DNA of 64,000 nucleotides, taken from contig NZ_CAMQSF010000005.1 of NCBI RefSeq assembly GCF_947036865.1, positions 1 through 64,000 of the forward strand, read 5' to 3'. The notes beneath the pieces were generated by a model that worked only from the letters and a program-made list of their open reading frames with translations, had not been told where the DNA came from and searched no databases. This stretch comes from an uncultured Caulobacter sp. (GTDB lineage Bacteria > Pseudomonadota > Alphaproteobacteria > Caulobacterales > Caulobacteraceae). Position numbers and translations under genes: made by a program. Below, piece by piece: positions 1 to 10,451 of the stretch. Position 1 is the stretch's first letter. Each line of letters begins with the position of its first letter.

Positions 1-655
1 CAGCGCGGCGACCGGTGCGCTGCCGCCCGGCGCGCGCCTCGCGGGCGAAGTGCTCGCCAGCGTCCTGGCTCAAGGCGCGCTGTTCCGCCGAGCCTTCGCG
101 CGCGAGGCGGGGCTGAAGGGTCTGCGCTGGGGGCGCGACGAGTGGCGGCTGCTGGCCGCGCAGCTCATGATCCTGGGTCTCTTCCTGCTGATCGGCGCGA
201 TCCTGATGGTGATCGTCGGCGGAGTCGCCCTGGGCGTGGCGCGCACGGCCGCGCCGGACTTCGATCCCGGGACGATCGCGGGCTGGAAGACGGCCTTCGC
301 CAGCGCCGGTCCGGCCGGTCTGATCCTGGTGGTGGTGCCCCTCGCCAGCCTGGCGATCCTGATCTGGCTCGGCCTGCGTCTGTCGTTCGCCGCGCCGGCG
401 ACGGTCGACCAGGCCGGCGTGCGGGTGCTGAGCGCGTTTCCGCTGACGCGCGGCCGCGTGCCGGTCCTGTTCGTCACCGTTCTGGCCATCGTCGCGCCGG
501 TGCTGTTGGCCAGCGCGATCTTGACCGCGATCCCCGGATCGGGCGCGGCCCTCGCGGCGCTGGCGGCGGTCGTCACCTATTTCTACACCCTGCCCGCCTG
601 GACCGGCGCGTTGGCTCATCTCTACCGCCAGAGCGCGGTTTCGCGGGACGCCTAG
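1..655 (+). CDS. Multi-pass membrane protein, 5' end cut by window edge
   Basis: The reading frame is open to the left edge (a GTG at 50 lies inside an already open frame), so the true start is probably outside the window. The visible part has about four or five strongly hydrophobic segments. A short stretch, LRWGRDEWRLL followed by a membrane segment, matches FYLRFGREELRLLVVSLI in the next gene and AYLRLGAAELRQAAVWLL in the gene at 2347, so the three are paralogues. Its stop TAG abuts the ATG of the next gene with no spacer, indicating one operon. I do not recognise a named family; a transport or membrane-remodelling role would be a guess. Confidence 0.75.
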   Translation, partial: SAATGALPPGARLAGEVLASVLAQGALFRRAFAREAGLKGLRWGRDEWRLLAAQLMILGLFLLIGAILMVIVGGVALGVARTAAPDFDPGTIAGWKTAFASAGPAGLILVVVPLASLAILIWLGLRLSFAAPATVDQAGVRVLSAFPLTRGRVPVLFVTVLAIVAPVLLASAILTAIPGSGAALAALAAVVTYFYTLPAWTGALAHLYRQSAVSRDA

Positions 656-1531
656 ATGTCTGTTCGCCCCACCGACGCCGCCCTCGAGGGCCTGCGCACC
701 ATGCGGCGAAAGCCCGGGACAGTGATCGCCTGGGCCGCCTTCTGGCTGCTGGCGCTGCTGGTCTTTGGTCTGTTCGTCAAGGTCGCCATCGGTCCCGACG
801 GACTGCATGACATCGCCGCCCGGGCGCGCTCGGCCGACCCGCGCGACGTCTTGAACATCGTCTCCAGCCTGGGCGGGGTGATGGTGGTGCTGATCGCCAT
901 CGCGCTGTTCCTGGGCTCGGTGCTGTCGGCGGCCATCATCCGCTCGGTGCTCGAGCCGGCCAACGACCGGTTCTTCTATCTGCGTTTCGGGCGCGAGGAG
1001 CTGCGCCTGCTGGTCGTCTCGCTGATCACGTGGGGCGTGGCCCTGAGCGTCACGGTCATTCCGACCGGCGTGCTGGTGCTGGGAACGGCCCTGCTGTCGG
1101 GCCCGGCGCAGGGCTGGTTCGCCACGCTCGGCACCCTGGCCATCATCGGGTTTTCCAGCTGGGTCGCCGTGCGGCTGTCGCTGCTGGGCCCGCACGCCTT
1201 CTCGCACCACCACATCGACGTCCGGGCCGCCTGGGTGCAGACCCATGGCCAGTTCTGGCGTCTGGTGCTGCTCTGGGTGCTGGCCGTGGTGCTGAGCCTG
1301 GTCCTGTACTTCGCCTGCTCACGGATAGCCTCGGCCCTGGCCTGGCTGATCACCAGCGCCCTGGGCCGCAACGGCTTCGCCGGCTATTCGCGCCAGCTGC
1401 TGACGGCCTTGCTGGACGTGCTGCTGGCCCCGTTGGTCGTCACCTTCCAGATGGTGGTCGTCAACGCGGCCGTCGCCGTCGCCTTCCGTCAGCTGAACCA
1501 GGACGAGATCGACGCCGGCCTGCACGACTGA
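656..1531 (+). CDS. Multi-pass membrane protein, paralogue of its neighbours
   Basis: This is a 291-residue integral membrane protein with about six hydrophobic segments. It begins at the ATG directly after the stop of the preceding paralogue. Around residue 105 it carries the FYLRFGREELRLL stretch shared with the genes at 1-655 and 2347-3255, followed by a membrane helix in all three. No catalytic motif or soluble domain is visible. Tandem, coupled paralogues suggest a hetero-oligomer or recent duplication, but function is unknown. The start is fixed by the zero-base junction and by the N-terminal region preceding the first helix. Confidence 0.8.
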   Translation: MSVRPTDAALEGLRTMRRKPGTVIAWAAFWLLALLVFGLFVKVAIGPDGLHDIAARARSADPRDVLNIVSSLGGVMVVLIAIALFLGSVLSAAIIRSVLEPANDRFFYLRFGREELRLLVVSLITWGVALSVTVIPTGVLVLGTALLSGPAQGWFATLGTLAIIGFSSWVAVRLSLLGPHAFSHHHIDVRAAWVQTHGQFWRLVLLWVLAVVLSLVLYFACSRIASALAWLITSALGRNGFAGYSRQLLTALLDVLLAPLVVTFQMVVVNAAVAVAFRQLNQDEIDAGLHD

Positions 1532-1588
1532 GGTTTTCTGCTCAGGTCGCCGCCTTGATCGTCCTCAGAGCTCGCCGCGGGGCGAGGT

Positions 1589-2203
1589 TCACGCGCTGGC
1601 GCTGGACCTGCCGGCCATCCGCTCGCGCCAGGCCAGGACGTGCCTGGCGTCGCTCGGCGTGGCCAGGCCAATGAAGTCGGCGAAGTCCAGCGTCGTCTGG
1701 CCGGCGATGTCGGCGATCGTGTAGGTCTCGCCGGTCAGATAGGGGCGGCCGTCCGCCAGCTCGCCGTCCAGCCACCGCAGGATCTTGTCGACGGCCTCGC
1801 GGTTCGACTCGCCGAAGTCCTTGTTCTGCTTCAACAGATGCGCCGTGAACGGATGGGCGTGTCGCCAGAACATGCCCACCGGCACGGTCAGGCGCAGCTC
1901 GATACGCCGCGTCCACATCTCGACTTGCGCCTGCTCCAGCGCGGTGACGCCGAACAGCGGCGGGTCGGGGTGGAGCACCTCGAAATAGCGGCAGATGGCG
2001 ACCGTTTCGCTGATCGTCGTCCCGTCGTCCAGCTCCAGCACCGGCACCTGGCCCAGGCTGTTGCGCGCCAGATGCTCGGGCGTCCTGTGCCCGCCCTCGC
2101 GCAGGCCGATGCGGATTTCCGGCACCTCCAGACCCTTCTCGGCCAGGAAGATCCGCACGCGGCGCGGATTGGGCGCGGGCAGCGCCTCGCCATAGAGCTT
2201 CAT
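1589..2203 (-). CDS. Glutathione S-transferase family protein
   Basis: A 204-residue cytosolic GST. The N-terminal thioredoxin-like domain starts MKLYGEALPAPNPRRVRIFLAEKG, and the glutathione-binding turn GQVPVLELDDGTTISET (about residues 52-68) contains the conserved cis-proline and the SE pair that contacts the glutathione gamma-glutamyl group. The C-terminal all-helical domain has the usual Y-x-x-G...T-I-A-D-I motif (about 160-172). The start at 2203 is preceded by a GGAGG ribosome site; a longer in-frame extension to 2332 lacks homology-like sequence. It lies convergent to the membrane gene at 656 and divergent from the one at 2347. The N-terminus lacks the SSCSWRVR-type motif of zeta-class maleylacetoacetate isomerases, so I do not assign it to tyrosine breakdown. 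Confidence 0.9.
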   Translation of the reverse strand: MKLYGEALPAPNPRRVRIFLAEKGLEVPEIRIGLREGGHRTPEHLARNSLGQVPVLELDDGTTISETVAICRYFEVLHPDPPLFGVTALEQAQVEMWTRRIELRLTVPVGMFWRHAHPFTAHLLKQNKDFGESNREAVDKILRWLDGELADGRPYLTGETYTIADIAGQTTLDFADFIGLATPSDARHVLAWRERMAGRSSASA

Positions 2204-2346
2204 GTCGTCCTCCCGACCGTTTCGAACAAACGTTAGAGGCTTGCCCGGCCAGGTCGCAACCCCATGTGAAAATAAGGTCTTCGGGCCTGTCGAAGCGGCG
2301 CGAACCCGTTTAGCCTTGCGGCCGTTCACCATCAGACGAGCGCGAC

Positions 2347-3255
2347 ATGTCCAAGTTTTCGGCCTCCGACGCGGCCTTTTCCGGTTTCCGCCTGGTGCGG
2401 GAGAACCTGAAGACGGTGGCCATATGGGCGGCCGCGATGACGGTGCTGTCGGTGATCTCCAACGCCCTGGCCATCCAGTTCTTCGGCGGACAGCTCGAGG
2501 CGTTCATCTCGTACCTGCAGGACAACACCAATCCGGACCCGGACGAGTTCGTTCGCCTCAGCTCGGCCCTGTCGCCGCTGATGCTCTGGTCGCTGCCCTA
2601 CAGCCTGGCCCTGAACGGGATCATCTTCGCGGCGCTGAACCGGCTGGTGCTGCGCCATCACGAGGACCGCGCGGCCTATCTGCGCCTCGGCGCGGCCGAG
2701 CTGAGGCAGGCCGCGGTGTGGCTTCTGGTCAGCCTTGTTCTGATGGGCGTGCTGTTCGTCGGCTCGGCGCTTTCCGGCTTCATGGCCGGTCTCGGCGGCG
2801 GGGCGGGCGCCTTCCTGGCCCTGCTGTTCATCATCGGCGCGGTCTGCGCGACGATCTATCTGGCGGTCCGGCTGTCCTTCGCCTCGGCCGTCACCTTCGA
2901 CACCGGCAAGATCACCCTGTTCCGCTCGCTGCCGGAGACCAAGGGGATGTTCTGGCCGCTGCTGGGGGCCTATCTGCTGGCCGGCGTGATGAGCGTGATC
3001 GTCGTCCTGCTGATCTGGACCATCGTCTCGGCGATCGGCCTAATCGCCTCGGGCGATTTCGCCGCCACGGGCCGGATGATGCGGGCCGACACCAGCTCGC
3101 TGCGGGCCTATTTCACGCCGGCGGGCATTGTCCAGGCGCTGTTCTCGGGCCTGATCACGGTGCTGACCACCCTGATCGTCTTCGGCCCCGCGCCGACGAT
3201 CTATCGCGAGCTGAAGGCGCGCGAGGCCGGGGCGGAGGGGAATGGGGGCTGGTAG
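2347..3255 (+). CDS. Multi-pass membrane protein, third paralogue
   Basis: A 302-residue membrane protein with about six hydrophobic segments, related to the pair at 1-1531 through the AYLRLGAAELRQAAVWLL stretch near residue 115 and a similar overall spacing of helices. It is separated from them by the oppositely oriented GST gene, so it must have its own promoter in the 143-base divergent gap 2204-2346. No enzymatic motif is seen. The ATG at 2347 gives a short polar N-terminus ahead of the first helix. A repeat palindrome follows directly after its stop. Confidence 0.8.
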   Translation: MSKFSASDAAFSGFRLVRENLKTVAIWAAAMTVLSVISNALAIQFFGGQLEAFISYLQDNTNPDPDEFVRLSSALSPLMLWSLPYSLALNGIIFAALNRLVLRHHEDRAAYLRLGAAELRQAAVWLLVSLVLMGVLFVGSALSGFMAGLGGGAGAFLALLFIIGAVCATIYLAVRLSFASAVTFDTGKITLFRSLPETKGMFWPLLGAYLLAGVMSVIVVLLIWTIVSAIGLIASGDFAATGRMMRADTSSLRAYFTPAGIVQALFSGLITVLTTLIVFGPAPTIYRELKAREAGAEGNGGW

Positions 3256-3269
3256 TCGGAGGCGCCGTC

Positions 3270-3350
3270 CTCGCCCTTCGACAGGCTCAGGGTGAGGACG
3301 AATTCCAGCGTCGCGGTAGAAACCTCACCCTGAGCTTGTCGAAGGGCGAG
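3270..3350. repeat. REP-like palindrome, copy 1
   Basis: Two 28-base arms, 3270-3297 and 3323-3350, are inverted copies with one mismatch around a 25-base spacer. The arm reads CCTCACCCTGAGC(c/t)TGTC followed by GAAGGGCGAG. The same arm recurs at 36633-36721 and 51147-51228. It lies between convergent genes (the membrane protein and uvrA), where a stable hairpin could end transcription from both sides. This looks like a dispersed chromosomal repeat rather than a gene-specific site. Confidence 0.85.
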
Positions 3351-3367
3351 GTTTCGGTCCGACGTCC

Positions 3368-6274
<2,907 letters not shown>

Positions 6275-6353
6275 GTTTCCCGGAACGTTCGGGCCATGAG
6301 AAGGCTCACGGCGCAACGGCTATATGTAGGGCCCGACGCGGGGATTAACACAA

Positions 6354-6368
6354 GAACAAGGCGCGAAC
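6354..6368 (-). promoter_or_regulatory. LexA (SOS) box of uvrA
   Basis: GAAC, seven bases, GAAC (GTTC-N7-GTTC on the coding strand of uvrA) at 6354-6368 matches the alphaproteobacterial LexA direct-repeat operator exactly. It sits 80 bases upstream of the uvrA start, in the expected promoter position. uvrA is a known SOS gene in Caulobacter. Direct binding is inferred, not shown. Confidence 0.8.
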
Positions 6369-6395
6369 AAATGTCGCGCGCGCGAGGCGAAGCTT

Positions 6396-6418
6396 CTGCT
6401 GACAGCGAGTGTCAGCAG
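6396..6418. other. Perfect 9-bp stem hairpin between uvrA and the small gene
   Basis: CTGCTGACA at 6396-6404 and TGTCAGCAG at 6410-6418 form a perfect nine-pair stem with a five-base loop. A second short stem, GGCCCT/AGGGCC, follows near 6436-6451. There is no T-tract, so this is not a standard terminator. It lies in the 285-base gap between uvrA and the gene at 6560, which otherwise holds the LexA box and promoters. A protein-binding palindrome or a structured 5' leader are both possible. Confidence 0.4.
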
Positions 6419-6559
6419 GGGCGCTCCGTTTCGTGGCCCTGATGAGGGCCTGAGCCGTTCGCAATCCCTAAACCCTGTTTGTAAGCGGGTTCTTCAGCTC
6501 GCGCATGGTCTAACGGCCAAGTTCGAGCCCCAGGGGCGACCGAGAGGACAGCCGATCCC

Positions 6560-6724
6560 ATGGCCAAGAAAGAAGCCGCCGCCAGCGCCAAGCAGGAGGC
6601 CAAGCACGACGCGTTCAACGCGCTGAAGGCCGGCAAGCCGCGGTCGATCGTCATCGACGGCCTGGTGTTCTGCGGCGGCGTCGGCTCCCTGCTGTGGGTG
6701 CTCCACAACATGACGCCGAACTAG
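6560..6724 (+). CDS. 54-residue predicted single-span membrane peptide
   Basis: An ATG at 6560, preceded by GAGGA at a suitable spacing, opens a 54-codon frame ending TAG at 6722-6724. The N-terminal half is rich in Lys, Ala and Glu (MAKKEAAASAKQEAKHDAF). The C-terminal half is hydrophobic with a Cys and several Gly (about residues 34-50) and could span the membrane once. Nearly every third codon position is G or C, like the real genes around it, which supports coding. It overlaps the end of the convergent gene at 6721 by four bases. No function is recognised. Confidence 0.65.
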   Translation: MAKKEAAASAKQEAKHDAFNALKAGKPRSIVIDGLVFCGGVGSLLWVLHNMTPN

Positions 6725-7185
6725 GCGCGGTCGATCCGGGCCGCGTAGCAGCCCCACTTGGCGTAGTGGGCGTGCAGGTAGGCGATCCCCGGATCCTCGA
6801 ACATCGCCGCGATCAGCGCGTCGGCCGAGGCGCCCTCGGTGATGTCGGCGGCGATCATCATGTCGTTGGCGTCGAAAGCGCGCAGTGACAGCAGCCGGCG
6901 GCGCAGGGCCGGCGGCATGGCGCCGACCGTCGCGACGGGCTGGACGCCTTCCCTCACGAAGATGGCGTGGCTGGCGCGAAACGGCGTCGGGGCCGGCTGG
7001 TGCTCGTAATGGACCAGGATCAGGGTCTCGCCCGGTCGGGCGTCGTCGAGGCTGACGCGGCAGGGAAAGCCCAGCGGCGCGTCGGCGATCACGCGGCGGG
7101 CGCCCCGGGCGGCGAGCGCGTCGTCGTCCAAACCGAACAGCGGAGCGAACGGTTCGGCGGGCAGGCTGGTGACGGCGTAGGTCAT
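6721..7185 (-). CDS. DUF1203-like conserved protein
   Basis: A 154-residue cytosolic protein. The pattern of an early PLGFPCRVSLDDARPGE stretch, the central LVHYEHQPAPTPFRASHAIFVRE stretch and a C-terminal HAHYAKWGCYAARIDR end fits the DUF1203 family as I remember it; the biochemical role of that family is unknown. The start at 7185 is chosen because the homologous part begins at MTYAVTSLPAEPF and AGGAG-like sequence precedes it (GGAGTT); the longer frame to 7281 has a low-complexity Arg-rich lead. It is convergent with the small gene at 6560 and divergent from the ABC-F gene. Confidence 0.8.
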   Translation of the reverse strand: MTYAVTSLPAEPFAPLFGLDDDALAARGARRVIADAPLGFPCRVSLDDARPGETLILVHYEHQPAPTPFRASHAIFVREGVQPVATVGAMPPALRRRLLSLRAFDANDMMIAADITEGASADALIAAMFEDPGIAYLHAHYAKWGCYAARIDRA

Positions 7186-7389
7186 TGGGAACTCCTCTTT
7201 CGCCCGCCTTGTCGCGCCTGGCGCCGATCGGCGACACCCGATCCTTGCGGTCGGGGCCGGGCGATGGCTTTGCTTGCCCAACGCCGTTCGCCGGCGTAGA
7301 AGCCGCCCCTTCCCATCCGATGGAGGCGCCCATGATCAGCAAGACGGAAGACCGCTTCGCCCTTCCCGTTACCCTGACCGTGGGTTCGC

Positions 7390-8973
7390 ATGGCCTTCAT
7401 CACCCTGGACTCCGTCGCCGCCGCCACGCCTGACGGCCGGCTTCTCTTCGAAAACCTGAACCTGACGGTCGGGGCCGAGCGGATCGGCCTGGTCGGACGC
7501 AACGGGGCCGGCAAGTCGACCTTGCTGGCGCTGATCGCCGGCGCGCGTCCGCCGCTGGCCGGAACCGTCGCCCGCACCGGCGAGGCGGCGATGCTGGCGC
7601 AGGCGATCCCGCGCCGGGCCCGGCTCGTCGACCTCCTCGGCGTCGGCGCGGCGTGGGACCGCCTCGAACGGATCGCGCGCGGCCAGGGCGACGAGGCCGA
7701 TCTGGCCGAGGCCGACTGGGACCTGCCGACGCGGCTGGACGAGGCCCTGGCCGAGGTGGGTCTGGCCGACCTCGACCCTGAACGCCCCGCGACGGCGCTG
7801 TCGGGCGGCCAGGCGACGCGCGCGGGCTTGGCGCGTCTGCTGATCGCGCGGCCCGACGTGCTGCTGCTGGACGAGCCGACCAACAATCTCGACGCCGAGG
7901 CCAAGGCGATGGTGGCCCGCGTGCTGGCGCGTTGGCGAGGGGGCGCGGTGGTCGTCAGCCACGACCGCGCGCTGCTGCGGGGCATGGACCGGATCGTGGA
8001 GCTGTCGTCGCTGGGGGCCAGGTCGTACGGCGGCGGCTACGAGCTCTATGCCGAGCGCAAGGCCCTGGAGGCCCAGGCCGCTCGCCGCGACCTCGACCAC
8101 GCCGAAAAGGAGGTCCGTCGCGTCGCGCGCGAGAGCCAGATCGCCCGCGAGCGCAAGGACCGCCGGGACGCGGCCGGGCGCCGCTTCGCCGATCGCGGCG
8201 GAACGCCGAAGATCCTGCTCGGCGCCATGGCCGAGCGCGCCGAGACCAGCGGCGCGCGGGAGGGGCGTCTGGCCGACAAGCTGGCCGCCGAGGCGCGCGA
8301 GGCCAAGGCCGCCGCCGAGGCCCGGGTCGAGCGCGCCAGGGACCTGGGTTTCGACCTTCCCCCGTGCGGATTGCCGGACGGGCGGATCGTGCTGGCCTTC
8401 GATGATGTCGCCTTCGCCTGGCCGTCGGCGGATCCGGTGATCCAGGCCGTTTCGTTCCAGATCACGGGGCCGGAGCGCGTGGCGGTGTCGGGGCGCAACG
8501 GCGCGGGCAAGACCACCTTGATCCGGCTCGCGACCGGCGAGCTGAGCCCGACGAAGGGACGGGTCCGCCGGGCCGTTCCCGCCGCTCTCCTGGACCAGCG
8601 GGCCGCGCTGCTGAGCGACGACGAGACCATCCTGGACAACTTCCGCCGCCTGAACCCCGCCGCCAGCGTCAACGACGCGCACGCGGCGCTGGCGCGGTTC
8701 CTGTTCCGCAACGCCGCCGCCCACCAGCTTGCCGGAACCCTGAGCGGCGGCGAGCGCCTGCGCGCGGCCCTGGCCTGCGTGCTGTGCGCCGCCAGCCCGC
8801 CGCGGCTCTTGATCCTGGACGAGCCGACCAACCACCTGGATCTCGCCTCGATCCAGGCCGTCGAGGCGGCGCTGTCGGGCTACGACGGCGCGCTGCTGGT
8901 GGTCAGTCACGACGAGGACTTTCTCGCGGCGATCGGCGTCGAGCGTCGGATTCGCCTCGGCGGCGGCGCATGA
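7390..8973 (+). CDS. ABC-F family ATPase
   Basis: A 527-residue soluble protein with two ABC ATPase domains and no membrane segments, the ABC-F layout. Domain 1 has Walker A GRNGAGKST (about residue 37), signature LSGGQATRAGLARLL and Walker B LLLLDEPTNNLD. A charged coiled linker rich in Arg, Ala and Glu (about 210-320) follows. Domain 2 has Walker A GRNGAGKTT, signature LSGGERLRAALACVL and Walker B LLILDEPTNHLD. ABC-F proteins act on ribosomes, either in translation control or antibiotic protection; the sequence does not say which. Its stop overlaps the start of the methyltransferase (ATGA), so the two are translationally coupled. Confidence 0.93.
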   Translation: MAFITLDSVAAATPDGRLLFENLNLTVGAERIGLVGRNGAGKSTLLALIAGARPPLAGTVARTGEAAMLAQAIPRRARLVDLLGVGAAWDRLERIARGQGDEADLAEADWDLPTRLDEALAEVGLADLDPERPATALSGGQATRAGLARLLIARPDVLLLDEPTNNLDAEAKAMVARVLARWRGGAVVVSHDRALLRGMDRIVELSSLGARSYGGGYELYAERKALEAQAARRDLDHAEKEVRRVARESQIARERKDRRDAAGRRFADRGGTPKILLGAMAERAETSGAREGRLADKLAAEAREAKAAAEARVERARDLGFDLPPCGLPDGRIVLAFDDVAFAWPSADPVIQAVSFQITGPERVAVSGRNGAGKTTLIRLATGELSPTKGRVRRAVPAALLDQRAALLSDDETILDNFRRLNPAASVNDAHAALARFLFRNAAAHQLAGTLSGGERLRAALACVLCAASPPRLLILDEPTNHLDLASIQAVEAALSGYDGALLVVSHDEDFLAAIGVERRIRLGGGA

Positions 8974-9644
8974 GGCCCGATGTCGCCGCCTTCATTCGCG
9001 AGCGTCTGCCGCTGGCGCCCGTTCCGGGCGTTCCCGAGATCCGTCTGCATCTGGCGGGGCCGCGCAGCGGGCTGACGCGATTGGCCAAGGCCGATCCGGA
9101 CTTCGGCTCGCCGTACTGGACGCGGCCGTGGGGCGGGGGGCTGGCCCTGGCGCGGCATGTGCTGGACCATCCGGAGACCGTCGCCGGCAAGCGGGTGCTG
9201 GATCTCGGCGCCGGTTCGGGCCTGGTGGCCATCGCCGCCGCTCTGGCCGGCGCCATTGAGGTCAGCGCCGCCGATGTCGATCCCTACGCGATCGCGGCGA
9301 TCGGCCTGAACGCCGAAGCGAACGGCGCGCGCGTCAGGCCGATCCATGGCGACCTGACGGCTGGCGCGCCGCCGGACGTCGATCTGCTGCTGGTGGGGGA
9401 TCTCTTTTATGAGCCGGACCTGGCGCGGCGGGTCACGGCGTTCCTGGCGCGCTGCGCTGACGCCGGGCTGGCCGTGCTGATCGGCGATCCGTTCCGGGCG
9501 CACCTTCCGACGGAACGCCTGCGCGTGATCGCCGAGTATCCAGTGGCCGATTTCGGTGATCCGGCCGGCGTCGCGCGGGCGGCGGCGGTGTTCGCGTTCG
9601 TCCAGGCGGCGCGCGATCCTCGCCCGTCGACGGGCGCGGGGTGA
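8970..9644 (+). CDS. EtfB-lysine-methyltransferase-like SAM methyltransferase
   Basis: A 224-residue class I SAM-dependent methyltransferase. The SPYWTRPWGGGLALARHVLDHPETVAGKRVLDLGAGSG segment has the substrate-side lead seen in METTL20-type enzymes followed by motif I (LDLGAGSG). Asp in SAADVDPYA is the ribose-binding acidic residue. GDLFYEPDLA matches the D-x-F/Y signature of the seven-beta-strand lysine methyltransferase group. Bacterial members methylate the beta subunit of electron-transfer flavoprotein. Substrate assignment is by family only. It begins inside the stop of the ABC-F gene (ATGA). Confidence 0.8.
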   Translation: MRPDVAAFIRERLPLAPVPGVPEIRLHLAGPRSGLTRLAKADPDFGSPYWTRPWGGGLALARHVLDHPETVAGKRVLDLGAGSGLVAIAAALAGAIEVSAADVDPYAIAAIGLNAEANGARVRPIHGDLTAGAPPDVDLLLVGDLFYEPDLARRVTAFLARCADAGLAVLIGDPFRAHLPTERLRVIAEYPVADFGDPAGVARAAAVFAFVQAARDPRPSTGAG

Positions 9645-9659
9645 GGATCAGGGCGCCGC

Positions 9660-10109
9660 TCAGGCCTTTCGGTTCAGCGTGATCGCCGCGCTCGTCTGCG
9701 GACGGTCGTTGACCAGGCCGCCGGCGCCATAGGTGGTGGCCGGGGCGGCGCGCTGGTTGGCGACTTCCTGGGCGACGGCGTGGACCAGGCCCTCGGTGAC
9801 GATCCGGGCGGCGTTCACCGCGCGCGACTGGCGGGCCAGAACCGCGTCGAAGGCCTCGGTGGCGCGCAGCAGGCGGGCGCGCAGCTCGGGCCTGGCGCTC
9901 TCGACCAGGGCGACATTGGCGCGGACGCGCATCGACTCGTGCCGATAGACATTGGCCAGCTTGGCCGTCTCCTCGACATATTGCGCGGCCTCGTGCGGGC
10001 GGTGGGCTTCGAAGGCGGCGGCCTCCTTGGCGATCAGGTCGGTCAGGCGCTCGGTCAGCAGGATCAGCTGGTGGACGCGATCGTCGGCGTCGATAGCGGC
10101 GATGGCCAT
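9660..10109 (-). CDS. flbY: Flagellar protein FlbY
   Basis: A 149-residue, mainly helical protein, MAIAAIDADDRVHQLILLTE..., the third gene of the flgI-cheL-flbY operon described in Caulobacter. It resembles FlgN-type flagellar chaperones in length and helical character (runs of E, A, R, L and a long amphipathic central helix), but the chaperone role is inferred. It starts three bases after the cheL stop, so it is coupled to cheL. It has no signal peptide, so it acts in the cytoplasm. Confidence 0.85.
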   Translation of the reverse strand: MAIAAIDADDRVHQLILLTERLTDLIAKEAAAFEAHRPHEAAQYVEETAKLANVYRHESMRVRANVALVESARPELRARLLRATEAFDAVLARQSRAVNAARIVTEGLVHAVAQEVANQRAAPATTYGAGGLVNDRPQTSAAITLNRKA

Positions 10110-10112
10110 GGC

Positions 10113-10451
10113 TTATTCCTTCAGACCCTGAAGCTTCAACATTTCGCGCTGGATGGTGGAGGCGAGGCCGACGCCGCCGGCCTTGGTGATCTGCTTGGAC
10201 ATCGCGTCGGTCAGCACCGACTTGAACATCTCCTCGCCCTGACCGCCGCCGAACGGGGCCGAGGTTTTCACGCCGTCGAACATCTGCTGCATCATCACGG
10301 ACATGAACGAGGCCTCGAAGTTCTCGGCCGTGGCCTTGACCCGGGCGCGCTTGGCCGCGTCCTCGGCCGTGGAGGCGATCTGCTTGGCGGCGGTCGCGAT
10401 CGTGTTGACCTGGGGCGCGATCTGGGTCGCGAGGCTTGAGATAAAGCTCAT
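10113..10451 (-). CDS. cheL: Rod-binding (FlgJ N-terminal type) protein CheL
   Basis: A 112-residue protein equivalent to the N-terminal rod-binding domain of FlgJ, with [20 protein letters not shown] and [26 protein letters not shown] (about residues 47-98) as diagnostic stretches. It lacks the muramidase half of enteric FlgJ, as is usual in alphaproteobacteria. The ATG at 10451 overlaps the flgI TGA by one base (TGATG) and has GAGGTGA in front; a GTG one codon upstream is an alternative. It probably helps assemble the flagellar rod and P ring in the periplasm. Confidence 0.9.
   Translation of the reverse strand: MSFISSLATQIAPQVNTIATAAKQIASTAEDAAKRARVKATAENFEASFMSVMMQQMFDGVKTSAPFGGGQGEEMFKSVLTDAMSKQITKAGGVGLASTIQREMLKLQGLKE

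Noticed and set aside
1589-2203. The GST as the missing maleylacetoacetate isomerase
   Set aside because: It lacks the zeta-class N-terminal Ser/Cys motif and is 49 kb from the tyrosine genes.
6500-6550. Possible tRNA T-arm (GTTCGAGCCCC)
   Set aside because: No acceptor stem, D-arm or anticodon arm pairs around it on either strand.
7369-8910. A 513-residue minus-strand frame antisense to the ABC-F gene
   Set aside because: The plus strand has all ABC-F motifs, and the antisense product is a Gln/Arg/Gly-rich shadow.
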